Notes: a model not told the origin generated them from the sequence alone. A DNA stretch of 62,245 nt from JAVWGW01 sp036651575 (GCA_036651575.1 JAVVXN010000004.1:1-62245); one strand, 5' to 3'; shown: positions 1-8,206, counted from the first letter of the stretch. A program made the numbers and translations.

Positions 1-43
1 CGGACTTTCACCGCCAAGTTATCGCCCCTGCCGGGCGTACCAC
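1..43 (-). mobile_element. Putative 5' end of a group IIC intron (runs off the left edge)
   Basis: Read on the reverse strand, the bases directly after the rplS terminator T-tract are GTGGTACGCCCGGCAGGGGC, followed by a GATAACTTGGCGG stretch and GGTGAAAGTCCG. The GCGCCCGGCA-like start and the GGTGAAAGTCC block resemble the conserved 5' part of bacterial group II introns as I remember them. Group IIC introns are known to insert directly behind intrinsic terminator hairpins, which is exactly this position. Only about 43 bases are visible, so no reverse transcriptase or domain V can be seen. It could instead be another structured RNA or plain intergenic DNA. Confidence 0.42.
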
Positions 44-44
44 C

Positions 45-75
45 AAAAAAAGACTCCCCATGACGGAGAGTCTTT
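45..75 (-). terminator. Intrinsic terminator of rplS
   Basis: On the reverse strand an 8-bp stem (AAAGACTC at 49-56 with GAGTCTTT at 68-75) encloses an 11-base loop and is followed by a run of seven T residues. It lies 22 bases past the rplS stop codon, the expected place for a rho-independent terminator. Confidence 0.88.
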
Positions 76-97
76 AGCCATTCAAAAGAGATAAAGC

Positions 98-442
98 TTA
101 GTAAGCTTTTTCCTTGATTTTTGCAGCCTTGCCGACCTTCTTGCGCAGGTAATACAATTTGGCTCGCGCAACATCGCCCTGTCGTACCACTTCAACGTGA
201 TCGATCTTGGGGGAATGTACCGGGAAGGTACGCTCGACACCAACCGAGAAGCTGATTTTGCGAACGGTAAACGTTTCACGGTTCGAAGCACCATGACGAC
301 GAATGACATCACCCTGGAAAACCTGGATACGCTCGCGGCTACCTTCGGTAATACGATAGTGAACCTTCACATTGTCACCCACATTGAATTGCGGGAGGTC
401 CTGCTTGATTTGCTGCTGTTCAATAGCACGAATGATATCCAT
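98..442 (-). CDS. rplS: Large ribosomal subunit protein bL19
   Basis: A 114-residue protein of normal length for bL19, which sits at the interface of the 30S and 50S subunits. The N-terminal IIRAIEQQQIKQDLPQFNVGD, the central GDVIRRHG and TFTVRKISFSVGVERTFP, and the C-terminal RAKLYYLR are typical of the family. An AAGGACAAGGG ribosome site precedes the ATG. The gene has its own promoter (510-538) and its own terminator (45-75), so it looks monocistronic here rather than part of the common rpsP-rimM-trmD-rplS operon; what lies further left is not visible. Confidence 0.98.
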   Translation of the reverse strand: MDIIRAIEQQQIKQDLPQFNVGDNVKVHYRITEGSRERIQVFQGDVIRRHGASNRETFTVRKISFSVGVERTFPVHSPKIDHVEVVRQGDVARAKLYYLRKKVGKAAKIKEKAY

Positions 443-509
443 TATCCCTTGTCCTTCTATATACTCAATTACACAATTGCAAAATGTCTGTTAAAAGACG
501 CGATTGATG

Positions 510-538
510 ATTATACGTTCTCTTTGTCCTGTCTGCAA
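510..538 (-). promoter_or_regulatory. Predicted sigma-70 type promoter of rplS
   Basis: On the reverse strand, TTGCAG (533-538) and a perfect TATAAT (510-515) are separated by exactly 17 bases. Initiation near 503 would give a leader of about 60 bases before rplS. The remaining intergenic DNA between this promoter and azlD (539-703) holds no feature I can support. Confidence 0.78.
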
Positions 539-703
539 GTACCTTTTTCAGAGCAATCGGTGCGCCCACATATAATATGCACGAACAGAGCCCCATCTTA
601 CCATGAAAAACCCCACTCAACGGCCCTCAAGAAAACATCAATCCAGCTCAAACATCGACACCCTCCATGATAGGGCCTTGCCGCTCACCCTTCAACCAAA
701 CCG

Positions 704-1027
704 CTAAATAAGCATCAGTAAAGAATACGCGATAACGCCCGTAAGGGCGCACCACAGCAACGATTTCGTTTTTGCAGCAACAACAGCCACGACGAAAGCT
801 GCAACCAGCGGCATGGACGCAGGCCATAACCCGGCATCAAACATGGTCGGTGAAAGGAGGTCATTTGCAACGAGAGCAGCAAACGCGGCCGGCGGAATAA
901 ATCCCAGTGCCTGGCTGATGTTTTCGGGCATTTCTTTACCCTTGAGCAAAAACAACGGAACCACGCGACACAGCAGCATCGTAGTTGCACAGGAAATAAA
1001 TATAAGAAGAAAATCTCCCCAGCTCAT
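704..1027 (-). CDS. azlD: AzlD-family branched-chain amino acid exporter subunit
   Basis: A 107-residue hydrophobic protein with about three or four membrane segments and the family signature of AzlD, including RVVPLFLLKGKEMPENISQA followed by LGFIPPAAFAALV. AzlD is the small partner of AzlC; together they form a branched-chain amino acid exporter in the cytoplasmic membrane. The start is set at the ATG that overlaps the azlC stop codon as ATGA, which implies translational coupling. An in-frame upstream ATG would add five residues. The function comes from family knowledge; the substrate is not shown by the sequence. Confidence 0.9.
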   Translation of the reverse strand: MSWGDFLLIFISCATTMLLCRVVPLFLLKGKEMPENISQALGFIPPAAFAALVANDLLSPTMFDAGLWPASMPLVAAFVVAVVAAKTKSLLWCALTGVIAYSLLMLI

Positions 1028-1707
1028 CTCTGCCTCGCCCACGTAAACAGCATAGCTCCCATAACGCCTACCAAGGCACCGATCAAGATGGCAGGCCCTG
1101 AAAGTCCAATGGTCTTACACGTAAAAACACCGAGCATGGCCACAAAAACGGCCACCGCATTAGCGCCTGAAACCTTTTGCGAACACAATAAGCAAATAAA
1201 TATTGCGGTCATAGCAAACGAGGCGATCGCTAAGGGCACGCTCAAAGCGTTACCGATCAAAACACCGATAACATTTGATACCAGCCAGGAAGACTGCGAG
1301 AAGAGGTTTACCATGGTAGCCCGAGAAACCGACCACTCCCCTTCCTGAAACTTCGCCATGTTCACGCCGTAACTCTCATCGGTCACTGAAGCTGCAAACA
1401 AGAAAGACAAACGCTTGCGAGCTTTTTGACAGAACTGGGCGAAGGAAGCGCTGTAGAGCATCTGCCGCGTATTGACGAGCGACACGCTTGCGATGATGGA
1501 AACAAGAGGCGCGCCCGCAAGAAACATGTTCGGAATCATAAATTGACCCGCACCGGAATAAAACAAAAGCGAAAGCAAGAAAACCTGCAGAGGACCGAGC
1601 CCAATCGATGAGCTGAGAATGCCGCAGGGCAAACCAATGGCGACATAGCCCAGCATAATGGGCAAAGCCGCTGAAAAAGACTGTTTTATGTGTTCGGTGT
1701 TTGGCAC
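1024..1707 (-). CDS. azlC: AzlC-family branched-chain amino acid exporter subunit
   Basis: A 227-residue polytopic membrane protein with the AzlC motifs ALPIMLGYVAIGLPCG, YSGAGQFM and NTRQMLYSASF. It should form the main channel of the AzlCD exporter. I chose a GTG start (GTG CCA AAC ACC) at 1707 because a longer reading from 1812 would overlap the end of dgt and lies upstream of a good -10/-35 pair at 1717-1745. That promoter places the transcript start only a few bases before the GTG, so translation is probably leaderless or nearly so. It overlaps azlD by four bases. Confidence 0.88.
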   Translation of the reverse strand: MPNTEHIKQSFSAALPIMLGYVAIGLPCGILSSSIGLGPLQVFLLSLLFYSGAGQFMIPNMFLAGAPLVSIIASVSLVNTRQMLYSASFAQFCQKARKRLSFLFAASVTDESYGVNMAKFQEGEWSVSRATMVNLFSQSSWLVSNVIGVLIGNALSVPLAIASFAMTAIFICLLCSQKVSGANAVAVFVAMLGVFTCKTIGLSGPAILIGALVGVMGAMLFTWARQR

Positions 1708-1716
1708 AACCGCGCT

Positions 1717-1745
1717 ATTATAGCGAGTCTTGGTGCCGGTTGTAA
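1717..1745 (-). promoter_or_regulatory. Predicted promoter of azlCD, giving a (near) leaderless mRNA
   Basis: On the reverse strand, TTACAA (1740-1745) and a perfect TATAAT (1717-1722) are 17 bases apart, in the gap after the dgt stop. The expected start site, about seven bases after the -10 box, falls within a few bases of the GTG codon at 1707, and there is no room for a ribosome site. Confidence 0.65.
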
Positions 1746-1775
1746 GACCTTTTCTCAGAAAGAATCTCACAACCT

Positions 1776-2843
1776 CTATTTCAACCAAATATCGTTGCCA
1801 ACATGGCGCCATGAATGGGGAATGAAAAGATCTTCATACATGCTTTTCGCATACCGATCGGTCATCCCCGATACGTAGTCGGTCACCGCCTGAAGATCGT
1901 TCCCCGCCGAAATCACGCGATATTCTTCGGGAACCTCATCGATATGCGCCATGAAGTGATCGAATAACTCTTCGAGCAAATGAAGCGCCTTATACACTTC
2001 GCGGACGACGACCGGAGCTGAATACACCCGCTCGAATAAAAACTGACGCAGCTGCGTCATGACATCCCAAATGGGCTCACTCATTTCGATGTCGTCACGC
2101 TCAACGGATGTTTCCACCATATCAAGCACCAGCGTTTCGATACGCGACGAGTGATCATCACCCAAAAGACGATGGACCGAATCGGGTAGATCAGCTTCGG
2201 TCAAAACGCCTGCGCGAATAGCATCATCGATATCATGATTGACGTAAGCGATACGATCGGCCGTCGCAACAATACGACCCTCGAGCGTTTCGGCACGACG
2301 AGTGCCCGTATGACAGACAATACCATCGCGAACCTCAGCGGTTAGATTGAGGCCCTTCCCGTCGTTTTCAATAATTTCCACCACCCGCAAACTCTGTCTA
2401 TTGTGACGATAGAGCACCAGACCCTCCGGTGATTGCGGATCGATACCTCGGTATTTCGCAAGGCATTTCGAAAGGGCTTCTTCACCGGTATGTCCAAAGG
2501 GGGTGTGACCCAAGTCGTGACCAAGCGCGATCGCTTCGGTCAGATCCTCGTTGAGGCTGAGAGCGCGCGCTATCGTTCGGGCAATCTGAGCTACCTCCAA
2601 CGTATGGGTGAGCCGCGTGCGATAGTGATCCCCCTCAACCGCAAGAAACACCTGTGTCTTATGAGAGAGTCGTCGAAATGATTTCGCATGAATTATTTTA
2701 TCGCGATCGCGCTGAAAATCGGTACGCAGAAAATCGAGTGCCGTCGAATATGCACGGCCCTCGCTTTCATCTGCGCACGCCGCATCCCCTGCCAAAGAGG
2801 CGTGCTCAAATATTTCCCGATCTTCGCGTTTTGCAATGCGCAT
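1776..2843 (-). CDS. dgt: dGTP triphosphohydrolase-like HD-domain protein
   Basis: A 355-residue protein of the Dgt-like family (deoxynucleoside triphosphate to nucleoside plus triphosphate). Metal-binding HD residues are visible in RLTHTLEVAQIAR and ALGHDLGHTPFGHTGE, and the RRLSHKTQVF segment before them is the usual nucleotide-contact region. It starts MRIAKREDREIF at 2843, leaving 19 bases to the next gene upstream. Its length fits the short form of the family (about 330-400 residues) rather than the longer E. coli Dgt, so a broad dNTPase activity is likely but not proven. Confidence 0.93.
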   Translation of the reverse strand: MRIAKREDREIFEHASLAGDAACADESEGRAYSTALDFLRTDFQRDRDKIIHAKSFRRLSHKTQVFLAVEGDHYRTRLTHTLEVAQIARTIARALSLNEDLTEAIALGHDLGHTPFGHTGEEALSKCLAKYRGIDPQSPEGLVLYRHNRQSLRVVEIIENDGKGLNLTAEVRDGIVCHTGTRRAETLEGRIVATADRIAYVNHDIDDAIRAGVLTEADLPDSVHRLLGDDHSSRIETLVLDMVETSVERDDIEMSEPIWDVMTQLRQFLFERVYSAPVVVREVYKALHLLEELFDHFMAHIDEVPEEYRVISAGNDLQAVTDYVSGMTDRYAKSMYEDLFIPHSWRHVGNDIWLK

Positions 2844-2862
2844 AACTCGTCCTCTCCGCCGA

Positions 2863-3768
2863 TCAGCTTTGGCGATAGGTCACTTTCGCGATTGGACTTT
2901 CCCAAACAGCAACTTCTTTAAGAATGATATGAGCGGGCAACGTTGCTGCCAAGCGCTCAAATATTATCCGGGAAAGATGTTCGGCCGTCGGATTGACAAC
3001 GTCAAAGGGAGCAACGTCGTTGAGATAGTGGTGATCATACGCATCGAGGATGGTGTGTAAATCGGTTTTTATTGCCTTAAAATCATAGAGAATACCCACC
3101 TCGTCAAGCTTTTCACCCGCGATAATAACCTCGACATCCCACGTGTGTCCATGGAGGTACTGACAGGGGCCATCGTAGCCGGGCAAAGCATGCGCCGCGT
3201 CAAAATGATCCTTTACCATCAATTCATACATCGGCATTCCTTTCGCGCCCGTGCACGAAGATGCAGCAGCAGGCATCGGGGTTTTTTGCAGAACATCACG
3301 GGAGGAAGAGGTATCAAAAAGTGAGCGCGGTAAGCACTCGCAGTCCACCAAATATGACCCCACCGAATCCCCTGCGTCCATCGCTTCATTTGCAAGTGCA
3401 TCGGCAGCTTTATTATCACTGCGATATACGTGCGCAATCGAAAAACGAGTAAAATGAGCAGAAAGCGACCGCGCCTGCAAAAAAAGCGGTTTGAGATCCT
3501 CACTTTTAACTTTATACGCACCGAGCATCTGCTTGACCATCAGTTCGCTATCGGCCACAGCTTGCAATTCGGTCACTCCCGCAGCGATAGCATTTTGTAG
3601 GCCCCAGACAAGCGCGCTATATTCCGCGACATTGTTCGTCGTCACTCCCAGAAAACTGCCGCCCGAAGCCAGGAGAAAACCAGCTGAGTCACGCAATTCA
3701 AATCCGCATCCGGCAGGGCCGGGGTTTCCACGGCTGCCACCATCGGTATGAAGAACAGCTGCCAGCAT
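2863..3768 (-). CDS. Fusion of RNase HI and 6-carboxytetrahydropterin synthase (QueD)
   Basis: One uninterrupted 301-residue frame encodes two enzymes. Residues 1-135 are an RNase HI with the acidic catalytic set D9, E49, D73 and D123 (motifs HTDGGSRGNPGPAG, NNVAEYSAL, ADSELMVKQM, NKAADALAN); it would cut RNA in RNA-DNA hybrids. A linker of about 45 residues follows. Residues 180-301 match a complete QueD, which makes 6-carboxytetrahydropterin in queuosine synthesis: His 193, 206 and 208 (AAHAL, LHGH) for zinc, Cys 202, an Asp-His pair in AYDHHYLN and Glu in VWESP. The start ATG shares one base with the stop of the zinc-ribbon gene (TAATG). In Mycobacterium the same Nif3/zinc-ribbon/RNase HI locus carries a different C-terminal partner (a CobC-like phosphatase). 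Confidence 0.92.
   Translation of the reverse strand: MLAAVLHTDGGSRGNPGPAGCGFELRDSAGFLLASGGSFLGVTTNNVAEYSALVWGLQNAIAAGVTELQAVADSELMVKQMLGAYKVKSEDLKPLFLQARSLSAHFTRFSIAHVYRSDNKAADALANEAMDAGDSVGSYLVDCECLPRSLFDTSSSRDVLQKTPMPAAASSCTGAKGMPMYELMVKDHFDAAHALPGYDGPCQYLHGHTWDVEVIIAGEKLDEVGILYDFKAIKTDLHTILDAYDHHYLNDVAPFDVVNPTAEHLSRIIFERLAATLPAHIILKEVAVWESPIAKVTYRQS
3229..3243 (-). promoter_or_regulatory. queD: Internal ribosome site and start for a free QueD
   Basis: Inside the RNase HI-QueD frame the reverse strand reads AAAGGA (3238-3243), six bases, then ATG at 3231. Translation from there gives MYELMVKDHFDAAH and a 122-residue protein, which is the normal length of a stand-alone QueD with all its catalytic residues. 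The cell may therefore make both the fusion and a separate QueD. This is a sequence inference. Confidence 0.55.
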
Positions 3769-4487
3769 TATTCAACGACCAGAAGACGCGTGCAGTTCGG
3801 GCAGGTGGAAAGGGGGGCTTCGGCACGAATCTGCGGCAGACGATTGGGATCGATATGATTGCGACATGCCGAACACTGATCTTCACGGAGCCGGGCTATC
3901 GCCACGCCGCCACAATGTTGAGCAGCTTTTTCATACCGATCAAGCAAAGCCTCATCGAGTTCGGAAGCAATGTGCGCTCGATCCGCTTTCGCGTGGGCAA
4001 GGCCGTCCGTCAAAGCCCCTCCCTCACTTCGAAAGCTTTCAATCGCAGCTGCTTCTTCGGCATCGAGTTGCGCAAGCGCGGCGAAAACCCGGTCCTGCAC
4101 ACCCTTGATCTGCACAATACGTGCCTCAAGGGTCACCAGTGATTCTTCAAGCGTGTTGCGACGCTTCGCAAACCCATTCAGTTCCTTGGTAAACGACTCC
4201 ACACAACGATAGTCGCCCTTCGATTCATTTATTTTATCCTGCGTCGCTTTCTGCTTTTCAACAAGCTGCTCATCCTCAAATGAAACGCGCGCAAATTCAC
4301 GATCGGCTTCGGTTTTGATACCACCCAGCTGATCCCGCTTCTCTTCCACCGCTTGTCGCTTTTTACGCACATCGATGATTTGCTGACGCTGCGGCAGTGC
4401 ATCGAGCTTTTTTTGGTTCTGAATGATCATCAGATCAAGCTGTTGCAGCACGAGTAGTGGTTTCACATCTTCAAGGGTAGGGTGCAT
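3768..4487 (-). CDS. Zinc-ribbon coiled-coil protein (CdsZ/zf-RING_7 family)
   Basis: A 239-residue protein made of a long coiled coil (about residues 10-180, rich in E, K, Q and A heptads) and a C-terminal C4 zinc ribbon with CSACRNHI and CPNCTRLL. The family is known to sit between nif3 and an RNase HI gene in actinobacteria, as here, but its role is poorly defined; structures from other bacteria suggest a nucleic-acid or protein-binding hook. I chose the ATG at 4487 (MHPTLEDVKPLLVLQQLD) because AAGGA stands five bases before it; an upstream in-frame start would add 19 residues reaching into nif3. Confidence 0.85.
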   Translation of the reverse strand: MHPTLEDVKPLLVLQQLDLMIIQNQKKLDALPQRQQIIDVRKKRQAVEEKRDQLGGIKTEADREFARVSFEDEQLVEKQKATQDKINESKGDYRCVESFTKELNGFAKRRNTLEESLVTLEARIVQIKGVQDRVFAALAQLDAEEAAAIESFRSEGGALTDGLAHAKADRAHIASELDEALLDRYEKAAQHCGGVAIARLREDQCSACRNHIDPNRLPQIRAEAPLSTCPNCTRLLVVE

Positions 4488-4506
4488 AGTATTCCTTATC
4501 TTTTTA

Positions 4507-5406
4507 TCAACGTCGTGTAGCTTCCGGATGAGCCCAATTGTCACTTTGGTCGAGTACGGTGATCATATCCCGCATCACCCCAAGCGATTCCAAGGCATCG
4601 ACGAGAACGGCACAGAGCGGCATTTCACTGGTATCGTGTCCTAAGTCGATAATACACAAACCCGCTTCACTTGCGGCGAGCGCATCGTGATATTTGATTT
4701 CTCCACACACCAGACAGCTATAACCTGCAGCTAAACATTTTTTGGCCATATCACCAGCGGAGCCCGTTGCGGTAACCACCTGAGAAAGCTCCGTTGAAAA
4801 GTCTCCCCATACCCGCGGAGCACGACCGAACACCGCCGTGCATCGAGCAGCCAAATGCTCAAGCGTAAACGGCATTTCGACTGGCTTGGGCACGCACAGC
4901 TGCCCATACCCGAGAAGACGAGAACCAGCAATCGGCTCAACAACGCTTTTAAACTGCAAACTTAAGAGACCGGGAAGAACCCGCTGCGCTTCGCGGGAAA
5001 CGTCCAATGCCGTATGAAACGACATGATAGCAACACCGTGCCGGATGGCGGCCCACACAAGAGCACCATCAACCTGAGCCGTCGACTGTGCAGGAGAGAA
5101 TTTTTGGGGAGGATTCAGATAGGCGGGATGATGCGTGATAAGCACGTTTGCACCCCTTTGAACCGCCTGAGAAACAGCGGCAACGCTCGGATCGAGCGCC
5201 ACGGCAATTCCCCGTATCGGCTGGGTGGGATCCCCGATTGTCAGACCGCTGCGATCCCACTCCTGAGCCGTTGCGGCGGGAAACTTTCTGAGAAGAGCTT
5301 GTTCAAGCGCGCCGACGTTTGCAGGAGAAACCCGACGCGAAAGCGTTCCGGATCTGCGCGCGGCAAGTCCTTTCACTTCTTTATCCGTTTTGTTTTCTTG
5401 AGTCAT
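4507..5406 (-). CDS. Nif3-like (DUF34) dinuclear metal protein
   Basis: A 299-residue protein of the Nif3/DUF34 family, thought to bind two metal ions in a hexameric ring. Metal ligands are visible in LITHHPAYL, IMSFHTALD and the C-terminal DLGHDTSEMP. The enzymatic role is not settled; GTP cyclohydrolase-like names for this family are not well supported. A strong AAGGAGG site lies six bases before the ATG at 5406. The 25 N-terminal residues are basic and look unconserved. It is the first gene of the nif3 / zinc ribbon / RNase HI-QueD run. Confidence 0.92.
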   Translation of the reverse strand: MTQENKTDKEVKGLAARRSGTLSRRVSPANVGALEQALLRKFPAATAQEWDRSGLTIGDPTQPIRGIAVALDPSVAAVSQAVQRGANVLITHHPAYLNPPQKFSPAQSTAQVDGALVWAAIRHGVAIMSFHTALDVSREAQRVLPGLLSLQFKSVVEPIAGSRLLGYGQLCVPKPVEMPFTLEHLAARCTAVFGRAPRVWGDFSTELSQVVTATGSAGDMAKKCLAAGYSCLVCGEIKYHDALAASEAGLCIIDLGHDTSEMPLCAVLVDALESLGVMRDMITVLDQSDNWAHPEATRR

Positions 5407-5451
5407 CAAAAACCTCCTTAAACGGACGTAGCCATTTCATCATCACCGCTA

Positions 5452-6261
5452 TTATACTATCTCGATTTGACGTCGATCACCATCGCGCGTCGGAACCGTC
5501 ACGTAACGGTATCCTGCGTCATACATCCAACGATAACCCTTCTCGATATCGCGCGCGACCAAGGCGGGATCATGGGCATCAGTACCAACGGTACACGGGA
5601 TACCCGCGCGGCAAAACTCACGTAACAAATCCTGCGCTGGGAACATTTCCTGGCACGTGTAGTACGTACCTGACGTGTTCACTTCAATCATGCGCTGTGC
5701 TTCCTGCGCCGCACACGCTGCGTCACTATAGAGGGTGTTCACGTTGAAGCTCGGAAGATAACCGAATTTTTTTACAAGATCGGGGTGCGACATAACGGTA
5801 AACGGTGTTCGAGAGGATGCGGCATCGCACCACAATTCAAAATAACGCCGCCAAATATCATCGGCACCAACATCTTGCCAATGATCCCGTTGTGCGGGGT
5901 CATCAAAGGGCCATGTGTCGACAAAGTGAACCGAGCCCAAAATGAGATCGAATCGTTTCAGATCATCATCGGTTATCGTACGATCTTCATCGCGTCCAAG
6001 CCAATCAAGCTCGGTACCCAAAAGAACCTCCAGCTCGGGATGAGCTTCACGCGCCGCTTCGACAGCAGCGCAGTATTCATCGACCCGATCAGCATGCATC
6101 GAAAGATAATCCCGCTCGTCAAAGGCTGACGAAAGATAATAATGCTCGGTGATCGCAACCGTCGTGATACCCGCCGCACTTGCTGCGGCCACCATTTCTT
6201 CAACCGTACCGACCGCGTGTCCACAAAAATTGGTATGCACGTGCGTAGTGATGAGCTCCAT
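5452..6261 (-). CDS. PHP-domain histidinol-phosphatase family protein
   Basis: A 269-residue PHP-superfamily hydrolase. Metal ligands are visible in TTHVHTNFCGH, AITEHYYL, LLGTELDW, ILGSVHFVD, VMSHPDL and the closing GTDAHDP. The closest named family is HisK-type histidinol-phosphatase, the step before histidinol dehydrogenase in histidine synthesis, but no other his genes are nearby, so another phosphomonoesterase role is possible. A GGGAGAGG ribosome site precedes the ATG. The gene lies between nif3 and the cysteine desulfurase with 45-50 base gaps. Confidence 0.85.
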   Translation of the reverse strand: MELITTHVHTNFCGHAVGTVEEMVAAASAAGITTVAITEHYYLSSAFDERDYLSMHADRVDEYCAAVEAAREAHPELEVLLGTELDWLGRDEDRTITDDDLKRFDLILGSVHFVDTWPFDDPAQRDHWQDVGADDIWRRYFELWCDAASSRTPFTVMSHPDLVKKFGYLPSFNVNTLYSDAACAAQEAQRMIEVNTSGTYYTCQEMFPAQDLLREFCRAGIPCTVGTDAHDPALVARDIEKGYRWMYDAGYRYVTVPTRDGDRRQIEIV

Positions 6262-6312
6262 GACCTCTCCCTTACTAGAGCGTACCCGTGCCGCAAAAAC
6301 GCAGCAGGAGTT

Positions 6313-7506
6313 TTATTCCCAATTCAATGCCTTATGAAATGCCTCAAGAAATCCTTCGACATCAAGCCTCGTCGTATACCGACCCATTGAAACACGCACA
6401 GAGCCCAGCGCGTCATCAGGGGTGATTCCCACCGCATGAAGCACATGACTTGGCTCAAGCGAATGAGAAGAGCAGGCCGATCCCCCCGAAATACAATATC
6501 CCGAAAAATCGAGACGCAATATCAACGTTTCGCTTTCGAAGCCCGAAACTAAAACGTTGACAACATGGGGGGCATGCTGACGACTTCCGGGCGCAACGGC
6601 AACGGTCGAACGCACCCCGGGTAAGGCACAAAGCTGTTCGTAGAGATAATCGCGCAATGCGCACAAACGCTCGGACTCCGCTTCAACATCGGAGCAGGCC
6701 AGTTTACACGCAGCCGCAAAACCGACCGCCCCACAAACATTTTGCGTTCCCGAGCGACGACCGGCCTCCTGTCCGCCACCGAGAAGAAAGGGCTCGAACA
6801 AAGTTTTGTTGCGCATATACAACGCGCCAACCCCTTTCGGTCCACAGATCTTATGAGCCGAAAATGAAGCCGCATCGATATCGAGCGCCCTGACATCAAC
6901 CGGCATTTTTCCCAAAGCTTGCACCATATCGCTATGAAACAAAGCTCCCGCTTCATGGGCGAGATGCGCCAACTCCTGCAGAGGCTGAATGGTACCGATT
7001 TCGTTATTAACCGCCATAATGGAAACGAGCACCGTATTGTCCCGCAGCGCCTCTTGTAGCGATTGGGGCTCGATGAATCCCTGGCGTGTCGGGGCAAGTC
7101 GCGTAACTTCCACACCCCGCGCTTCCATAACCTTTAAAGGAGCCAATACGGCGTCGTGTTCGAAAGTCGTCGTGATTACGTGGGGCACAAAATCACGCTT
7201 TCCCTGCTGTTTCGCACGTTTCACGCAGGCCGAAACCACACCGAACAAAACGGCGTTATCCGCCTCGGTAGCCCCTGACGTAAATATGATCTCATCGGGG
7301 CGGGCAGCATGGATACTGCGCGCAATAAGCCCCCGAGCCTCCTCGAGCGCACGAAAAGCAGCTCGACCCGGTGAATGCAGAGAGTTCGCATTCCCTCCGT
7401 AAACGATGTTGTCGCGTCCAGGAATCATATAGGGCTTCATGGCATCTGAAGCCTCTTCGCTTAGCGGCGTCGTTGCCGCCCAGTCGAGATACGTATAACT
7501 TTTCAC
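6313..7506 (-). CDS. Cysteine desulfurase (NifS/IscS family)
   Basis: A 397-residue PLP enzyme that takes sulfur from cysteine for Fe-S clusters or thiolated RNA. It begins YLDWAATTPLS, carries TSGATEADN, the PLP lysine K219 in SFSAHKICGPKG and the catalytic cysteine C345 in SGGSACSSHS. I placed the start at a GTG (VKSYTYLDWA) one base after the rpe stop; a longer reading would add 52 residues that lie inside rpe. No iscU/sufU scaffold gene follows in this window, so the sulfur acceptor is unknown. Confidence 0.92.
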   Translation of the reverse strand: MKSYTYLDWAATTPLSEEASDAMKPYMIPGRDNIVYGGNANSLHSPGRAAFRALEEARGLIARSIHAARPDEIIFTSGATEADNAVLFGVVSACVKRAKQQGKRDFVPHVITTTFEHDAVLAPLKVMEARGVEVTRLAPTRQGFIEPQSLQEALRDNTVLVSIMAVNNEIGTIQPLQELAHLAHEAGALFHSDMVQALGKMPVDVRALDIDAASFSAHKICGPKGVGALYMRNKTLFEPFLLGGGQEAGRRSGTQNVCGAVGFAAACKLACSDVEAESERLCALRDYLYEQLCALPGVRSTVAVAPGSRQHAPHVVNVLVSGFESETLILRLDFSGYCISGGSACSSHSLEPSHVLHAVGITPDDALGSVRVSMGRYTTRLDVEGFLEAFHKALNWE

Positions 7507-7507
7507 C

Positions 7508-8206
7508 CTATGCCAGCTTTCCGGCTGCCGCCGCCGTAGCGAGACGAGACACTTCGGCAATGGCGGCTTGAGGGTCAGGCGCTTTAAACACGGCATTGCC
7601 GCACACAAAAACATCGGCCCCCTCGCGCGCAACGCACGCAACGGTAGCCAATCCGATACCACCGTCCACCTGGATCAGGGGGGCAGCGTGCGCCTCGCGC
7701 GCCAGGGCAACGACCTGAGCTACCCGCTGATCGGTTCCTTCGATATAGGATTGGCCCGAAAATCCCGGAAACACACTCATCAGCAGCACCATATCGAGAT
7801 CGGCAATATAAGGACGGAGGACTTCAGTATTCGTATCGGGATTAAGCGACAGGGCAGCTCGGACGCCCGCTTCATGGATCATCGTAATAATCCGATCAAC
7901 CTCACCCGCCGACTCATCGAGCGCTTCGATATGTACCGTCACGATATCGGCACCCGCCTCAAGAAACCACGGCACCTGAACCAAAGGGTTTGAAATCATC
8001 AGATGCACGTCGAGGGGGATATCGGTGATTTTTTTGAGCTGGGACACAAAAGGAACCCCCAGCGTCAAATTGGGAACAAAATGCCCATCCATAACATCGA
8101 CGTGGACATAGCCCGCTCCACCCGCTTCAAGCATTCGAATATCTTGTTCCATATTCATGAAATCCGCCGAAAGAATCGACGGAGCGATCTGTACCGTTTC
8201 AAACAC
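7508..8206 (-). CDS. rpe: Ribulose-phosphate 3-epimerase
   Basis: A 232-residue TIM barrel that interconverts ribulose 5-phosphate and xylulose 5-phosphate in the pentose phosphate pathway. Diagnostic motifs are APSILSADF, HVDVMDGHFVPNL, DVHLMI, SVFPGFSGQSY and QVDGGIG, which hold the metal ligands and catalytic aspartates. Translation starts at GTG with an AAAGG site about ten bases before. The last six residues (AAAAGKLA) extend slightly past the usual end. It is divergent from the ogt-like gene and one base from the cysteine desulfurase, so the two are likely co-transcribed. Confidence 0.96.
   Translation of the reverse strand: MFETVQIAPSILSADFMNMEQDIRMLEAGGAGYVHVDVMDGHFVPNLTLGVPFVSQLKKITDIPLDVHLMISNPLVQVPWFLEAGADIVTVHIEALDESAGEVDRIITMIHEAGVRAALSLNPDTNTEVLRPYIADLDMVLLMSVFPGFSGQSYIEGTDQRVAQVVALAREAHAAPLIQVDGGIGLATVACVAREGADVFVCGNAVFKAPDPQAAIAEVSRLATAAAAGKLA

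Noticed and set aside
197..670. A forward-strand open frame of 157 codons over rplS and its promoter
   Set aside because: It lies antisense to rplS, has no ribosome site and no family resemblance.
1708..1812. N-terminal extension of AzlC by 35 residues
   Set aside because: It overlaps dgt, lies over the promoter and reads as a basic non-membrane segment unlike AzlC.
7507..7662. N-terminal extension of the cysteine desulfurase by 52 residues
   Set aside because: The extension lies wholly inside rpe and is unlike the family; the GTG one base after rpe gives the expected N-terminus.
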